Below, piece by piece: positions 47,906-58,596 of a stretch of 64,000 bases of DNA. Made by a program: the position numbers and the translations under genes. The stretch covers positions 9,841,899 through 9,905,898 of the forward strand of contig CP053152.1 of assembly GCA_014607495.2 (NCBI GenBank). Direction: 5' to 3'. This DNA is from Carposina sasakii. Its lineage: Eukaryota; Arthropoda; Insecta; Lepidoptera; Carposinidae. The notes under the pieces are model-generated. The model was given only the letters and a program-made list of their open reading frames with translations. It was not told the origin of the DNA and searched no databases. Within the stretch, counting starts at the first letter, position 1; each line of letters begins with the position of its first letter.

Positions 47906-48960
47906 GATCCAAAACTAACGCCATCTATTAAATCGATTGATGACTATTACCTCAGGTTCGATGATAGTTGGTTATATTGAAGCTGAGTGCACGGACTACC
48001 ACGTAGCAAATAAAGGTGGCGCTAGAATCATAAGCACAAAACTGTAGATATCGAGGCCTAAACTAAAAACTGAGAGAATTTCCAAAAAACTGTAGATCTA
48101 CAGTTAAAACTGTAGGGTTGGCTACACTGGACGTAGCGGTCTTACCAAATTTATACCTGTAAAACCAAGGTTTAACAGGTATAATTGGTTGAATTTGATA
48201 GTAATGATTTCCTTTAGTCTTACTGCTTAAAATCCATTTATCCATCCACGATTCATTCAAAAATTTCTTGGCTAGTGAAATAAGGTCTATCGAAAAGTTT
48301 GAATATCTATCTACATCACCACAGTGAATAGCTTCATTTGCCAACGTATCGGCCTTTTCATTCCCTCTTATTCCGCGATGACTTGGAATCCAAACAAAAT
48401 TAACTACAAGGTTCATTGCCGAACAAGTAGCAAGCCTATCTCTAATTTCAAATATTACAGGTAAGGATGATTTAGACTTAAAAGGAAAAGCTTCTAAGGC
48501 TTGAAGAGCACTTTTGGAATCTGTAATTATTAAAGATTTATTAAGTTTAAGCATGAATATATATTTTACTGCTTTCAAGAGACCAAAACATTCACCAGTA
48601 TAAACAGATGTCTCTGGGGGAAGTTTAACTTTTTGTACGATGTTGTATTGTTGGTGATACACACCTACGCCAACACAACTATTGTTATTATGTTTTGAAG
48701 CGTCTGTATATAAAAGATTCCAACCCTGCCAATGTGTGTTAATTTCATAGTTGAATTATGATGAATGCTACCTTTACCAATGTTCAAGTTATAAATAATG
48801 TTCGGGTTCAATATCAGTGAAGTAAATGTTGACTGAAAGAGAGGATGACAATTCGATTTAGTTACAGGAGCCTTCATGTCTAAATATTTCCTGAAGCTAA
48901 TGACTAATAATGGTAGTCCTCTCTTTAAAAAGTAAGGTGATATGTAAGTAAGATTTTTGA

Positions 48961-49390
48961 AAGTACAGGGTGACGATCAATTTGAATACATTTAAAAATA
49001 AACCTGTCGCACAAATATTGTCGACGTAGTTAAATCGGCCCTTGATCATGCCTTGATCTAATAATTTTTTTACAGAGGTCTTCTATTCTTATAGATTAGC
49101 TAACAATGAAATAAAACTGTTTGAGATTTTCGTAGTTGTAGAAACTTCTTTTATTAGAAAAATTGTAAAATTATATAAGAGCATAAAAACACAATTAAGG
49201 ACGGATTCATGGATCACACAATATATTCTTACTAGACTTGCAACGAATATTTTGTTACTATTCGTTATTCGGCTACTTTAATTATCTACCTATTATTCGG
49301 CCGAATACCGAATACTTAAGTAATATATTTTGTTATAGGGGGATAATTGGTAAAATGAAAAAAAATTGATTCATTAAGTACGTATATTAT
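48961..49390. other. Intergenic, nothing recognised
   Basis: An ACAGGGTGACGATC stretch at 48965 may be an element end. The rest is AT-rich. Confidence 0.4.
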
Positions 49391-49665
49391 ACAGGCTGAT
49401 TTTCGGTCGTCAACGTTCCCGAAAACTACGGAATCTCCTCATCATCACGATCATTTTTCTCCATGGAAGCATACCTGGGAAGTGTCTGGTTTCTAAAATA
49501 TTAGGGTCCAAAGTTGAGTAAATAGACTGCGTTTTCCTGCATAAATGCACATTGACGTGAATAGCAAGATTTTTTCACGAGATATAATTAATATGTGTCT
49601 ATGACAAAACTAGCATAAACACTGGACACTATAAATTTCGCCCGATCAATAAAAAAAAAAAAATA
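49391..49665 (+). repeat. Dispersed repeat family R, copy 3
   Basis: It starts TACAGGCTGATTTTCGGTCG and matches 46365-46745; it is truncated at its right end. Confidence 0.85.
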
Positions 49666-49832
49666 CATTGTGAAAATTGCTCACCGAATATTCAGTATAC
49701 TGCCGAATAGACTATTCGTTGCAAGTCTAATTCTTACAAAATATTATATATATATTTCAAGACACTGTAAAATTACTTACTTACCAGTTAATTAACATAT
49801 ACACACTAAACTGTACTAATTTAATCTATCAC

Positions 49833-50145
49833 TAGTGGACGCCCGCGACTCCGTCCGTGTGGACTACGGTAAAAACAAAATGTCGAAATTATCCAGGATA
49901 AAAAGTATGTTAAGTGGAACCTGTAACAATATATTCCTGAAATCTGCATCGAAATTGGTTCAGCCGTTTCTGAGATTAGTGTCCATAAACGCACAGACAA
50001 ACCGAGAAAAATCCCAAAAATCATTCTTTTAGGTACTATTGCGTTGATAAAGGTCTCCTTTAATATTTTTTCTCATATATCGTCCATGTACATACATGTG
50101 TCATACGATCCTTTACATTTGGATTATATGTATGTATGATTGTGC
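49833..50145 (+). repeat. Dispersed repeat family P, copy 2
   Basis: It starts CTAGTGGACGCCCGCGACTC and matches 55164-55480 and the reverse of 31855-32150. Confidence 0.8.
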
Positions 50146-50436
50146 AAATTAGTGCTAAATACATCATAAATACTCATTTAAAACAAATATAATCATGATA
50201 TATGAACACATGATATCATAAATCCTTTTCAATACCATGAAATAACTAAATAGTTATTTATTTTCATTCATAATATAGGCACACATAAGGGCTGGCCCCA
50301 CTATTTTAAATCCAATAAGTACTAAAATGAGTTAAATGCATACTAATATATCATATTATAAAACAAGTACATAAATTCATTGTCATTAATACATTACTTA
50401 TATTTTTTTTATTTGTAAGTACCTACATATTTTGTT
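50146..50436. other. Intergenic, nothing recognised
   Basis: AT-rich, no feature. Confidence 0.5.
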
Positions 50437-50440
50437 TTAA

Positions 50441-50806
50441 GGTGCTCCGTCACTGGAAGCATTCGCATGTAATGTAACGTTAGATTAGTTACAGATTTGA
50501 ATTGAGTATTATAGTGTGCACCTTGTACCTTATGTATGATACAATGTGTAATATTTTGATACAACATGTATCATCAATACGCTCCACTTCCCCTCACCTG
50601 CTGGAAGTCGAATCTATAATGTTATATTACACGCGAATGCTCATCAGTCAAGGAGATAGTATTGTAATGTAATGCTGAAAGTCGAATCTATAATGTTACA
50701 TTACATGCGAATGCACGTCAGTCAAGGAGGTAGTATTGTAATGTAATGTTCAAAGTTGAATCTATAATGTTACATTACACACAAATGCTCTTGGTGAGGG
50801 AGCACC
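50441..50806. mobile_element. MITE with TTAA duplication and internal repeats
   Basis: Ends GGTGCTCCGTCAC and GTGAGGGAGCACC are inverted repeats with one mismatch. TTAA flanks both (50437-50440 and 50807-50810). Inside, a 65-70-bp unit with TCTATAATGTTACATTACA and GTCAAGGAG repeats two to three times. Confidence 0.8.
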
Positions 50807-51043
50807 TTAAGGTACAGTCCTTACAAATTTTGAAAGGAGTTTGTTTTCTTTTCTTTTTTATCAAACAATATTGCATGTTATCTTTCCTCTCTATGTGACA
50901 TTGGCGGAATTATTGTGCCTGATGCAATAATGGGAGCCATTAATTACAAAATTTCATGAAATTATTTGTGAGATTCTCATTTACAAAATTACATAAAATA
51001 AAATATTGGATTTTGTAATTACTATGTAATATTTAAATTTAAA

Positions 51044-52037
51044 TTAAAATGTAAGTAAACTTAAAACTAATACTGCTGCCACTAACATTGCTGTAGGTGC
51101 TACAGTTATTGTTCCACTCTGAAAATGAAAAATAGTTTTAAATATCCCTTTAATTTCCCAATGCTTCTAAATGCTTGGTCTATGTTGTTTACCTAGTTAC
51201 CTATGTTACCATTCAAATGATTAACATAAATATGTAATTATTTGCCACTACAACAAAAACATGGTTAATCTCTAAATGTAAAAAAAATTACACATGAAAA
51301 GTGAGTAGGTTATTGCACACTCCTGCCCATTCTTTTGAAATAGAAAAACTATTCTGTGAAAAAAGTTTTATATCCTGGCAAATTATATAAAGGTGGCTGA
51401 GTTCCTCAAATGGGATAGCCAGAACTGCAGTATCACCAAGAAGATTCTACTGCCATTTTTAGCATAAAATAAAATATAAATAAAAAATGCTGAATAATAA
51501 ACTGACCGATTTCTTGTAGCCCATAGTTCAACATATCTATTCTATAACATACCTAGGGAGAGCAAAGTTTCTAGAAATAATACTTACTATTATAAAATAA
51601 TTACAGCGGTCACCCTGACAACAGTCCACACATTGCCAGTCTTGATACCAAATATGAGTACAATAAGGCATAGATCTTTTTCTTGTAATTGCACATTCTG
51701 TTTTATTTGAACACCTCTTGGAAATGTAATATTGCTTCTTTGCTCCTTGAGACCAGTAGGGTGGACTACCCCATTTTATTTCTGATAAACAAACATCTTG
51801 GCCATATTCACAAGTCCGTATTGTTTTAGAACACTTCTCATTGTTATCATCTTGGTTATTGCAGACATAACATTCCAATGCAGTAACTGTAGTTAAAATA
51901 GAGATTAAGTAATTTGAACTACAGTAACAAACAACTTTGATGAACATTTTATGACATGAAAATACATAATAAATACCTTGTTTATATACCAAAGAAATAG
52001 TGACAAATAGAAGGGTAATAAAGTGTAAACTTTTCAT
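51044..52037 (-). CDS. GPI-anchored Ly6/uPAR-domain protein (three exons)
   Basis: Exons on the minus strand are 52037-51977, 51886-51588 and 51118-51044, with GT-AG introns; the spliced product is 144 residues. Residues 1-23 are a signal peptide (MKSLHFITLLFVTISL). The mature part starts LECYVCNN and has 12 cysteines, closing with VDCCQGDRCN, the CC-x4-CN signature of the three-finger Ly6 fold. The last exon is wholly hydrophobic (TAMLVAAVLVLSLLTF) and directly follows a small-residue SGT stretch, as for a GPI-anchor signal. Insect relatives act at septate junctions or on channels, such as the quiver/sleepless group; which ortholog this is I cannot tell. Unspliced reading through intron 1 is also open in frame but would put hydrophilic sequence inside the signal region, so splicing is preferred. 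It is head-to-head with ERP44. Confidence 0.88.
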
Positions 52038-52114
52038 ATTACCGGTTATATTTTATGTGTTAATTTAATAATATTAGCGGTTTCGCGTGCCACACCCCAT
52101 ACAAAACAAAGATT

Positions 52115-52350
52115 TTTGTTTTGTTTAGTTTATCCCGAAGGAAAGGCAAGGGGAACTAAGCCCATACAGCCATTGTGTTTAGTAAATGATTTCTGAATTT
52201 ATGATGGATGATAATTATGATGATGAATGGAAACGTCGGGAAAATCCTCAAGAATGGATGTAAAATTAGTCGAAATCAAAATTAATTGCAGAAATAACTA
52301 ACATGAGCCCATGAAGAGATGGTATTCAGACTAAATTACACTGCGATTCA
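52115..52350 (-). mobile_element. Promoter-associated retroposon, copy C7 (5'-truncated, upstream of Ly6 gene)
   Basis: Minus-oriented. The A-tail end at 52115 lies 78 bp from the Ly6 start codon, and the copy stops after the ATGAAGAGATGGTATT stretch. Confidence 0.85.
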
Positions 52351-53279
52351 AAGTTACCCAAAACGACTGTACCGATAGATTTAAAATGAAACATTTCCTA
52401 TTTATGTTATTATAGATACGTTATAGCTTAATACCTAAATTCTAACTTTTGTTCAAAATGTTATCTTAGGCTATATTTACTTAATTAAATGTTCTTTGTT
52501 GGTTGTTTAATTTATTGTTAGGTAGGTAACAGAATGAAAATCTGATATTTAGTACATTTGACCTATAAATATAGATTATTCAGTTCTTTACAATATACCT
52601 GATTACTTATAGAATTTGTCAGATGTTCATTCTGTAAAACAATGTGTAACGAATGCACAACATTCCTAGCTTGGGTGGCAGCATGTCAAATGACAGTTTA
52701 TTTATTCGCGCCATCTAGCGCTTATTAAAGTAGGCTTTCTGCGCCATCTACCATAAGTTAGTAACAACCAAGTCCATGGGCAATGTTGTGCGACCGCCCG
52801 GCGATAGGTTCGAGCGCGGTTGACAAGATGTCGCTAGGAGAGAGGATTGCGAATATACGATATATGAAAAAAGGTCGTTGAATCATTTCTCCGTAATAAT
52901 CTAGAATAATCTCATTATTGGAAACAATAACTAATTGTTTATATAGATCATAATGTTCACCTCATAGTATATATCTCACTGCACTAGATTCTGTGTACGT
53001 TCGCACAGCAAAAAGTATCGCCTTTTCAAGAATTGAATGATGCAGATAATTAGTGCCTTATATCGTGTAAATGTGCCCGAAATTTTAAATTTGTGCATCC
53101 AACGGCTTCAGAGTTATTTAAGAAAAACTGATTCTGCTGCACGAACGTTTACCCAGCAAATTTTTTTAAAATTGATGGTTCTAGCTGTATATTAAATATG
53201 CAAAAAGATAGCTAAAATACGAGCATAAATGTGCCGTGAAAGCCAAATTTGTGCCTCTAAACATTTCAGAGATACTTCT
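52351..53279. other. Intergenic between Ly6 gene and ERP44
   Basis: The motif CGCCATCTA occurs twice near 52710-52750. The segment about 53040-53275 looks like a dispersed repeat (GTGCCxxxAATTTGTGC-type halves repeat at 53075 and 53230). No gene is seen. Confidence 0.45.
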
Positions 53280-53334
53280 GTATGGGCTTAGTTCCCCTTA
53301 CCCTTCTTTCAGGATAAACTAAATAAAAAAAAAA
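53280..53334 (+). mobile_element. Promoter-associated retroposon, copy C8 (3' end only)
   Basis: Only the last 55 bp or so of the family, from TATGGGCTTAGTTCCCC to the A-tail. It lies just before C9 in the same orientation. Confidence 0.75.
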
Positions 53335-53357
53335 TCAGTGACAGACGAATGTGTTCT

Positions 53358-53762
53358 GATTCGGCGGGAAAAGCTGGAAGGGAGCGGGTGTAATTTTCTT
53401 GTGAAAATCAAAATTTTTTTGTAAATGGCTTGCATGTGTCCGTAAAGTGATGTTTTCTGGTAGATAAGTTATATTATGATTACTTGTGATGTGAATCTAG
53501 TGCGAGTGCATGGTTTTATACGCAAGTAAGCTGAGTAAAACTTTAGCCGGAATACGACCTCTTCATGGGCCCATGTAAGTTGTTTCTGCAATAATTTTTC
53601 ATTTTGAATAACTTTACACTTGTTCTTGAGGATTTTCCCGACGTTTCCATTCATCATCATCATTATCATCCATCATAAATCATTTACTAAAGACAATGGC
53701 TGTATGGGCTTAGTTCCCCTTGCCTTTCCTTCGGGATAAACTAAACAAAAAAAAAAAAAAAA
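53358..53762 (+). mobile_element. Promoter-associated retroposon, copy C9 (upstream of ERP44)
   Basis: Full length, from GATTCGGCGGGAAAAGCTGG to a tail of 17 A. The tail ends about 102 bp before the ERP44 start codon. The antisense frame (53669-53469, 66 codons) is still open. GTGACAGAC is found at 53338 and 53772, near but not touching the ends. Confidence 0.9.
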
Positions 53763-53864
53763 CTGACAGGCGTGACAGACAGACAGCCTTCAGACAGCTT
53801 TAAAAACCGCTTGTAATTTCTAAAAGGCGAAACTTGTCGTATCTTCAAATAATTGTATTCCATA

Positions 53865-56800
53865 ATGGATCGTAATACACCAAATATAATTAGTTCAAGA
53901 TGTATACTATCAATTATAGTATTGGTAAGCTATAATATCCATTTACTTACAGTTATGTTTATAAAGAGTTGAACATTTCTTCAACTCGTTCACACGTATG
54001 ACCATTGTTGATTTTATGGTATATTACTACGTATAATTACTGTAAAATTAGCCATGAATGTTATGTTACAGCTATGTCACAGTTTTTACAATCCAACTGA
54101 TAGCGGCGCGGTTCAAATAACACAGGGTAACCTGGACATGATTCTAGGTAAGTTTATTAATAGGTTGGTTTTTTCCTGTGAACTTCGTGGTCGTGGCATT
54201 CCTGAATAAACAGTATTACAGTTTCATTGATAATATTGATACTATTTCATATTATGTTTCAGCTTCCAATGAGGTTGTGTTTATAAATTTTTATGCTGAC
54301 TGGTGTAGATTCAGCAACATGTTGATGCCAATTTTTGACGATGCGGCAGAAGAAGTGTCCAAGGCGGGGTATGATACGGGTAAAGTGGTCATGGGCAAAG
54401 TAGATTGTGATAAAGAAGGTGCTATTGCAACACGGTTCCATATAAGTAAATATCCCACATTAAAATTATTTAGAAATGGATTGCCAGCCAAAAAAGAGTA
54501 CAGAGGTAAGAATTGTCTGGCTATAAAATATGTTTTCTTAAGTTGTTAGTTAACCTTAGTCACCAAAACTGAACACTGCTGGCAAAATTGACACACACTA
54601 TAGAAATACAAAGATATAATTATCACAAATATTAATGACAGAATAAGAAAATAATAAATACTTCATTGTTTTAGGTCAAAGATCAGTAGAAGCTTTTGCA
54701 GAGTTCATTAAGAAGCAACTTGTAGATCCTGTTATAACATTCAACTCGTTGAAAGAACTACAAGACCTAAGTGAGGAAAAGAGACACATTATTGGTTATA
54801 TGGACAGAAGGGATCAAACAGAGTATGAAGTGTTAAGAAAGGTGGCTGCCAGCCTTAAGGATGAATGCCTGTTTCATGCAGGCTTTGGAGACGCATCACA
54901 GCAAATGCATCCTCCAGGTAATTTACTTTATGCAATTTTTTACTCTACATATATAGTAATTCAAAACAACAAATGTTTTGGAACTTCCTGGGAATGCCAG
55001 CTAACATTGACAATCATACAATAATTAATTGAGCAAATATCTTTTCATTTATGTTTATTGCAAAAAAGTTTTAATCATGTGGGTTCTACATACCTATAAA
55101 GTTAGTTAAAGAAATTGTATTTAGAAAGATAAATCTTCTGTGTAGACTGATTCATATTTGGTACTAGTGGACGCCTGCAACTCTGTCCGTGTGGACTGCA
55201 GAAAAAACAAAATTTCAAAATTATTCGGGATAAAACATTTTCCCGGGATAAAAAGTAGCCTATAAGTTAAGTGGGACCTGCAACAATATATTCCTGCAAA
55301 CTGTATCAAAATGTTCAGCCATTACTGAGATTAGTATGCACAAACGCACAGACAACAGACAAAATTCCAAAAATTATTCTTTTGTGTTCATAAAGGTCTC
55401 CTATAATATTTTTTCCATATATCTTCCATGTCCAAGACAGCGATCTGTTACATTTTTATTATATGTATGGATAGATTGGTATATACACATTTAAATACTA
55501 TCACCTATGGTATACCATAAGTACAATACATCTTATCTGTCACTATCATTTTGCTGTGTTCCCAAAATGGTACAGAACTGCAGAATCACTAAGGAGATTC
55601 TGCAGCCACTATTAGCATAAAGTGGACAGAGGGGTAAGCACAAATCTCTCGATAGTACATAACGTTATCGTTGAACTGTCAAATCACCTAGATTTTGCTA
55701 GCGAGACGCTAGCGTTACGCCGCGTAAATAGGTTCGTGCTTACCCCACAGATGTAATAGATCAGTGGCAGAAAATAATATCTTGTTTAAATTTTTTCAGG
55801 CCAACCAATAATTGTATTTAGAACAGACCGAAAGTCTTCCACGGAACCAGATGAGACTTTCAAAGGTTCAGCAGCCAGTTACGATGAACTGTACAGTTGG
55901 GTGCAGGAGAAATGCATACCGTTAGTTCGTGAAATTACTTTTGAAAATGCTGAAGAGTTGACCGAGGAGGGTCTACCTTTCCTGATCCTTTTCCATCATC
56001 CCACTGATACTGAGAGTGTGAAGAGATACAAGGAGCTTATTATCAACGAATTGCAAAATGAAAAACGTAAGTGCACAATTATTTTGAATTAACTTTAGGT
56101 ATTTTACAATATTTTCATACATCTTCCACCCAACTATTTTTATGAAATAAATTAATCATAACAATCATAAATTATTTTCCTAATACGGTGTAACAATAGG
56201 GTTATGTTGTTTGAAAAGCTATGACAATAGCCCACTATAAACAGACATATCCATGAAATTTGAGACTCATAGTCAGATATTTATGTTTCAATGTTTTATT
56301 AACTTTTTCTTTCAAATTACTTCATACTACTTTACATGGAAAGGTTCTTTATTGTGGGCTATGTTCATAGCTTTTCGCTTATAATATTTTATTTTCGTTT
56401 ATGTTAACGCTTTAGCTCTCGCGTTTAAATGATCTTTATATTTCTCTAATTAATTTAAAGAAAACACAAAATTTGCGTTGAACATGCCAAAACTTGCATT
56501 AAACGTAACCTTTCGCGTTTGAACTGTCATAACATTTTTCCGTGCGTTAGGCTTAGGCCGCACTATGCCTAAACCGCCGCGGATTTTAACCGCCCAATTT
56601 TGTGAGTTTGCCTGAGCAAAACCGTCAGTGCGGCGGCTTCCATTAGTTTCCTTTACTTACAAAATCAGGCGGTTAAAATCCGCGGCGGTTTAGCCGTAGT
56701 GCGACCTAAGCCTTAAATATGCCAAAACCTGCAGAAAACGTGAATTTCCTGACGGCGGATGGTGTCCGCTTCGAACACCCGCTGCACCACCTCGGCAAGT

Positions 56801-58596
56801 CAACGTCAGACCTGCCGCTGATCGCCATCGACTCATTCCGGCACATGTACCTGTTCCCTGACTACAAAGACATGGAGAAGCCCGGTCGGCTCAACCAGTT
56901 CCTTCAGGATCTGTACTCCGGGAAACTCCACAGGTCTGTTCTGATAATGAAGTTCATTTATTCTTATGCTTACTTTATTGTACAGAGTACAATTCCCCGC
57001 GCCTCTAACTTCGCCCTGCACACACACAATTTTCGCGATCGCATCGCAATGCCTTGACTTTGCTTCTGTAAGTAATATAATAGCCCTGCGGGTTGTACTC
57101 CCAACCTGGGTTGGGCTGTGGGCAGAAGTGCATGAAGTATCCCACAGCCAAGGTTAGCAGCTCAGATGTAAAAGTCAGTGACGAGTTGCTAGCTTATCGC
57201 CAGAGAGTACGCCTCTGAGTTTGAAGGAAGGAGTTGATTTATCCTGGTTAAGCCCCACCAGCACAGGAAATGCACAGTTTTAATGCTTGTGGCTTACTCT
57301 TAATTCTAAAATTAAAAAATAAACATCATTAGAAGTTCTCTATTGACCTTTATGTAATATTTTTTGAATCGTAAATGTTTACGATAGACCAAATAGCAAG
57401 GAAACCATGACAAGTAACTAAATATGAATATGAATAAGTGGACCTTTATCAAATTGATTTCAAGGAATAAACTGGCTTATCGCTTTTATAACTACGTAGC
57501 CAGTCTTAAAGCGAGTGTACCGTTGCAAACAGTTATAGCAATTTTCCAGATTTAGATAGTGCTAAAACTGGGGAATTATATACCTATATGATGAAGGTTT
57601 TAAGTAAGATATATATCGTTATTTTATTTTATGTTTATGTTAGTTATAAGTAATGTGTTGGGTTTTAGAGGTTCATAATAATTAGTGGTTTACTAATTTC
57701 TATAATCCTGAGGATGCTACGGTTGTTGGTGAAACATATGTAGATTAATTATCTAGTTTTTGATTTCGGAATAGTGCAATGTATTGTCTTGCATGCTAGG
57801 TGCTCGGGTCTGGTTTCTCGTGGCGATTGTAGTTAGTGCAAGTGCCTGTTTTCGCAATTATGAGTTATCAGATCCGAGGGTCAGTGGAGGGTGTAAGGCC
57901 CGGTGGTGGGCGCACCCATAGTGAATCGTTATTTTATTATAACTATTAAGAAATACCTCCATCTTTCTTGAGACTACGAAAACATAGTTAAACAGTTTGC
58001 GCGTAAGCCTACAATCAGGGTCGTTGTTAGGATAGTATAGATAGAAGCAATTGTCATCTGCATTAGCCGTGTGGTGTCGGCGGAGTAGTATAGCACCACT
58101 CCATGCCTGCCCGTGGGTGTAGTAAGGGCGGAGAATGGGAGTTGTGCAGTGGCTTCCGTGTTGACAACATAGTCCGAAAATCACACTGTGACCAACCCGC
58201 TTGCCCAGCGTGATGAGTCTATGGGCAAAACTCCCTCTTTGGCAGAAGCCTTTGTGGCGTGCCCTGGGGGTCTACGTCCATCAGTGCACTGCAATAGGCT
58301 GATGTGTGAACTGACCATCTAATGATTAAAATAGATGATCACATGAAGAAAGGGTACTAATCGATACATTATTGCAGAGTAACACTCTCATTTTTATACA
58401 TAAAGTCATATTTTACTTTGTCTTGTTATATTGACAGAGTTAATTATTTCTGCATTCCAGGGAGTTCCACTACGGGCCCGATACGCCTCAAATATCGGGC
58501 AACGCCGAGGTGAAGGTCACCACTCCGCCCGAGTCCACTTTTAAGAAACTCGCGCCGTCCAAAAACAGATACACGCTTCTAAGGGACGAGTTATAA
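53865..58596 (+). CDS. ERP44: Endoplasmic reticulum protein 44 (seven exons)
   Basis: Exons are 53865-53924, 54072-54147, 54263-54505, 54675-54917, 55800-56066, 56735-56933 and 58461-58596, all with GT-AG introns. The spliced product has 407 residues; human ERp44 has 406. It is a thioredoxin-fold chaperone that cycles between ER and Golgi and retains Ero1 and unassembled thiol-bearing clients. Residues 1-25 or so are a signal peptide. The first thioredoxin domain has NFYADWCRFSNMLMPIF, so the active site is C60-R-F-S63, the CxxS form typical of ERp44, followed by ISKYPTLKLFRNG and EYRGQRSV. Two more thioredoxin-like domains follow (ITFNSL...IGYMDR and EITFENAEEL...LPFLILFHH). The C-terminus is RDEL, the ER-retrieval signal seen in ERp44. 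No defects are seen. The start is the first ATG upstream of the signal peptide in frame. Confidence 0.95.
55164..55480 (+). repeat. Dispersed repeat family P, copy 3, in ERP44 intron 4
   Basis: It starts CTAGTGGACGCCTGCAACTC and matches 49833-50145 for about 300 bp with scattered differences. Confidence 0.8.
56195..56390. mobile_element. Diverged foldback element in ERP44 intron 5
   Basis: TTTGAAAAGCTATGACAATAGCCCACTATA and its reverse near 56350-56386 form imperfect arms related to 16861-17015. Confidence 0.6.
56548..56715. mobile_element. Foldback MITE with TTA duplication in ERP44 intron 5
   Basis: Arms GGCTTAGGCCGCACTATGCC with CCGCCGCGGATTTTAACCGC pair with the right half through GCGGTTAAAATCCGCGGCGG and CCTAAGCC. 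TTA flanks both ends (PIF/Harbinger-like). It ends only about 20 bp before the exon 6 acceptor, so the branch-point region may lie in the element. Confidence 0.75.
58190..58312 (-). repeat. Retroelement fragment in ERP44 intron 6
   Basis: The reverse partner of 47775-47905 (ACCAACCCGCTTGCCCAGCG start, ACTGCAATAGGCTGATG end). The rest of this 1.5-kb intron, about 57780-58170, looks like older retroelement sequence. Confidence 0.55.

Larger units (their letters stand above)
45192..48129. mobile_element. 2.9-kb hAT-type element inside the LINE
   Basis: Ends CAGTGTTGCCAACCC and GGGTTGGCTACACTG are inverted repeats with one mismatch in 15 bases. The 8-mer GACGTAGC flanks both sides (45184-45191 and 48130-48137). 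Below both ends, ACTGTAG and CTACAGT motifs recur many times, like subterminal transposase sites. No transposase is seen. The interior is a stack of other repeats, so the element is non-autonomous and has served as an insertion sink. Confidence 0.88.
44905..48960 (-). pseudogene. LINE ORF2 C-terminal part (RNase H), split by a hAT insertion
   Basis: On the minus strand, an RNase H domain reads LYTDASK (in a shifted frame near 48710), GECFGLLKAVKY, IITDSKSALQAL and WIPSHRGIRGNEKADTLANE (48662 to about 48290), so all four catalytic blocks are visible. Coding stops at the hAT insertion and resumes on its far side. The frame joins exactly across the gap (FGKTATS then VLIRLRLGH) if the insert and one 8-bp duplication are left out. 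It ends with a CCHC-type tail, CLCGEEF...HIFFSC, before a stop at 44910. The polymerase part is missing, so this is a 5'-truncated copy. An RNase H after the polymerase points to the I/R1-type groups. Confidence 0.85.

Noticed and set aside
51887..51976. Ly6 intron 1 read as coding
   Set aside because: The frame is open, but splice sites are good on both sides and removal gives a normal signal peptide followed directly by the first Cys of the Ly6 domain.
54259..54491. Minus-strand open frames within ERP44 exon 3
   Set aside because: They are antisense shadows of the thioredoxin domain.
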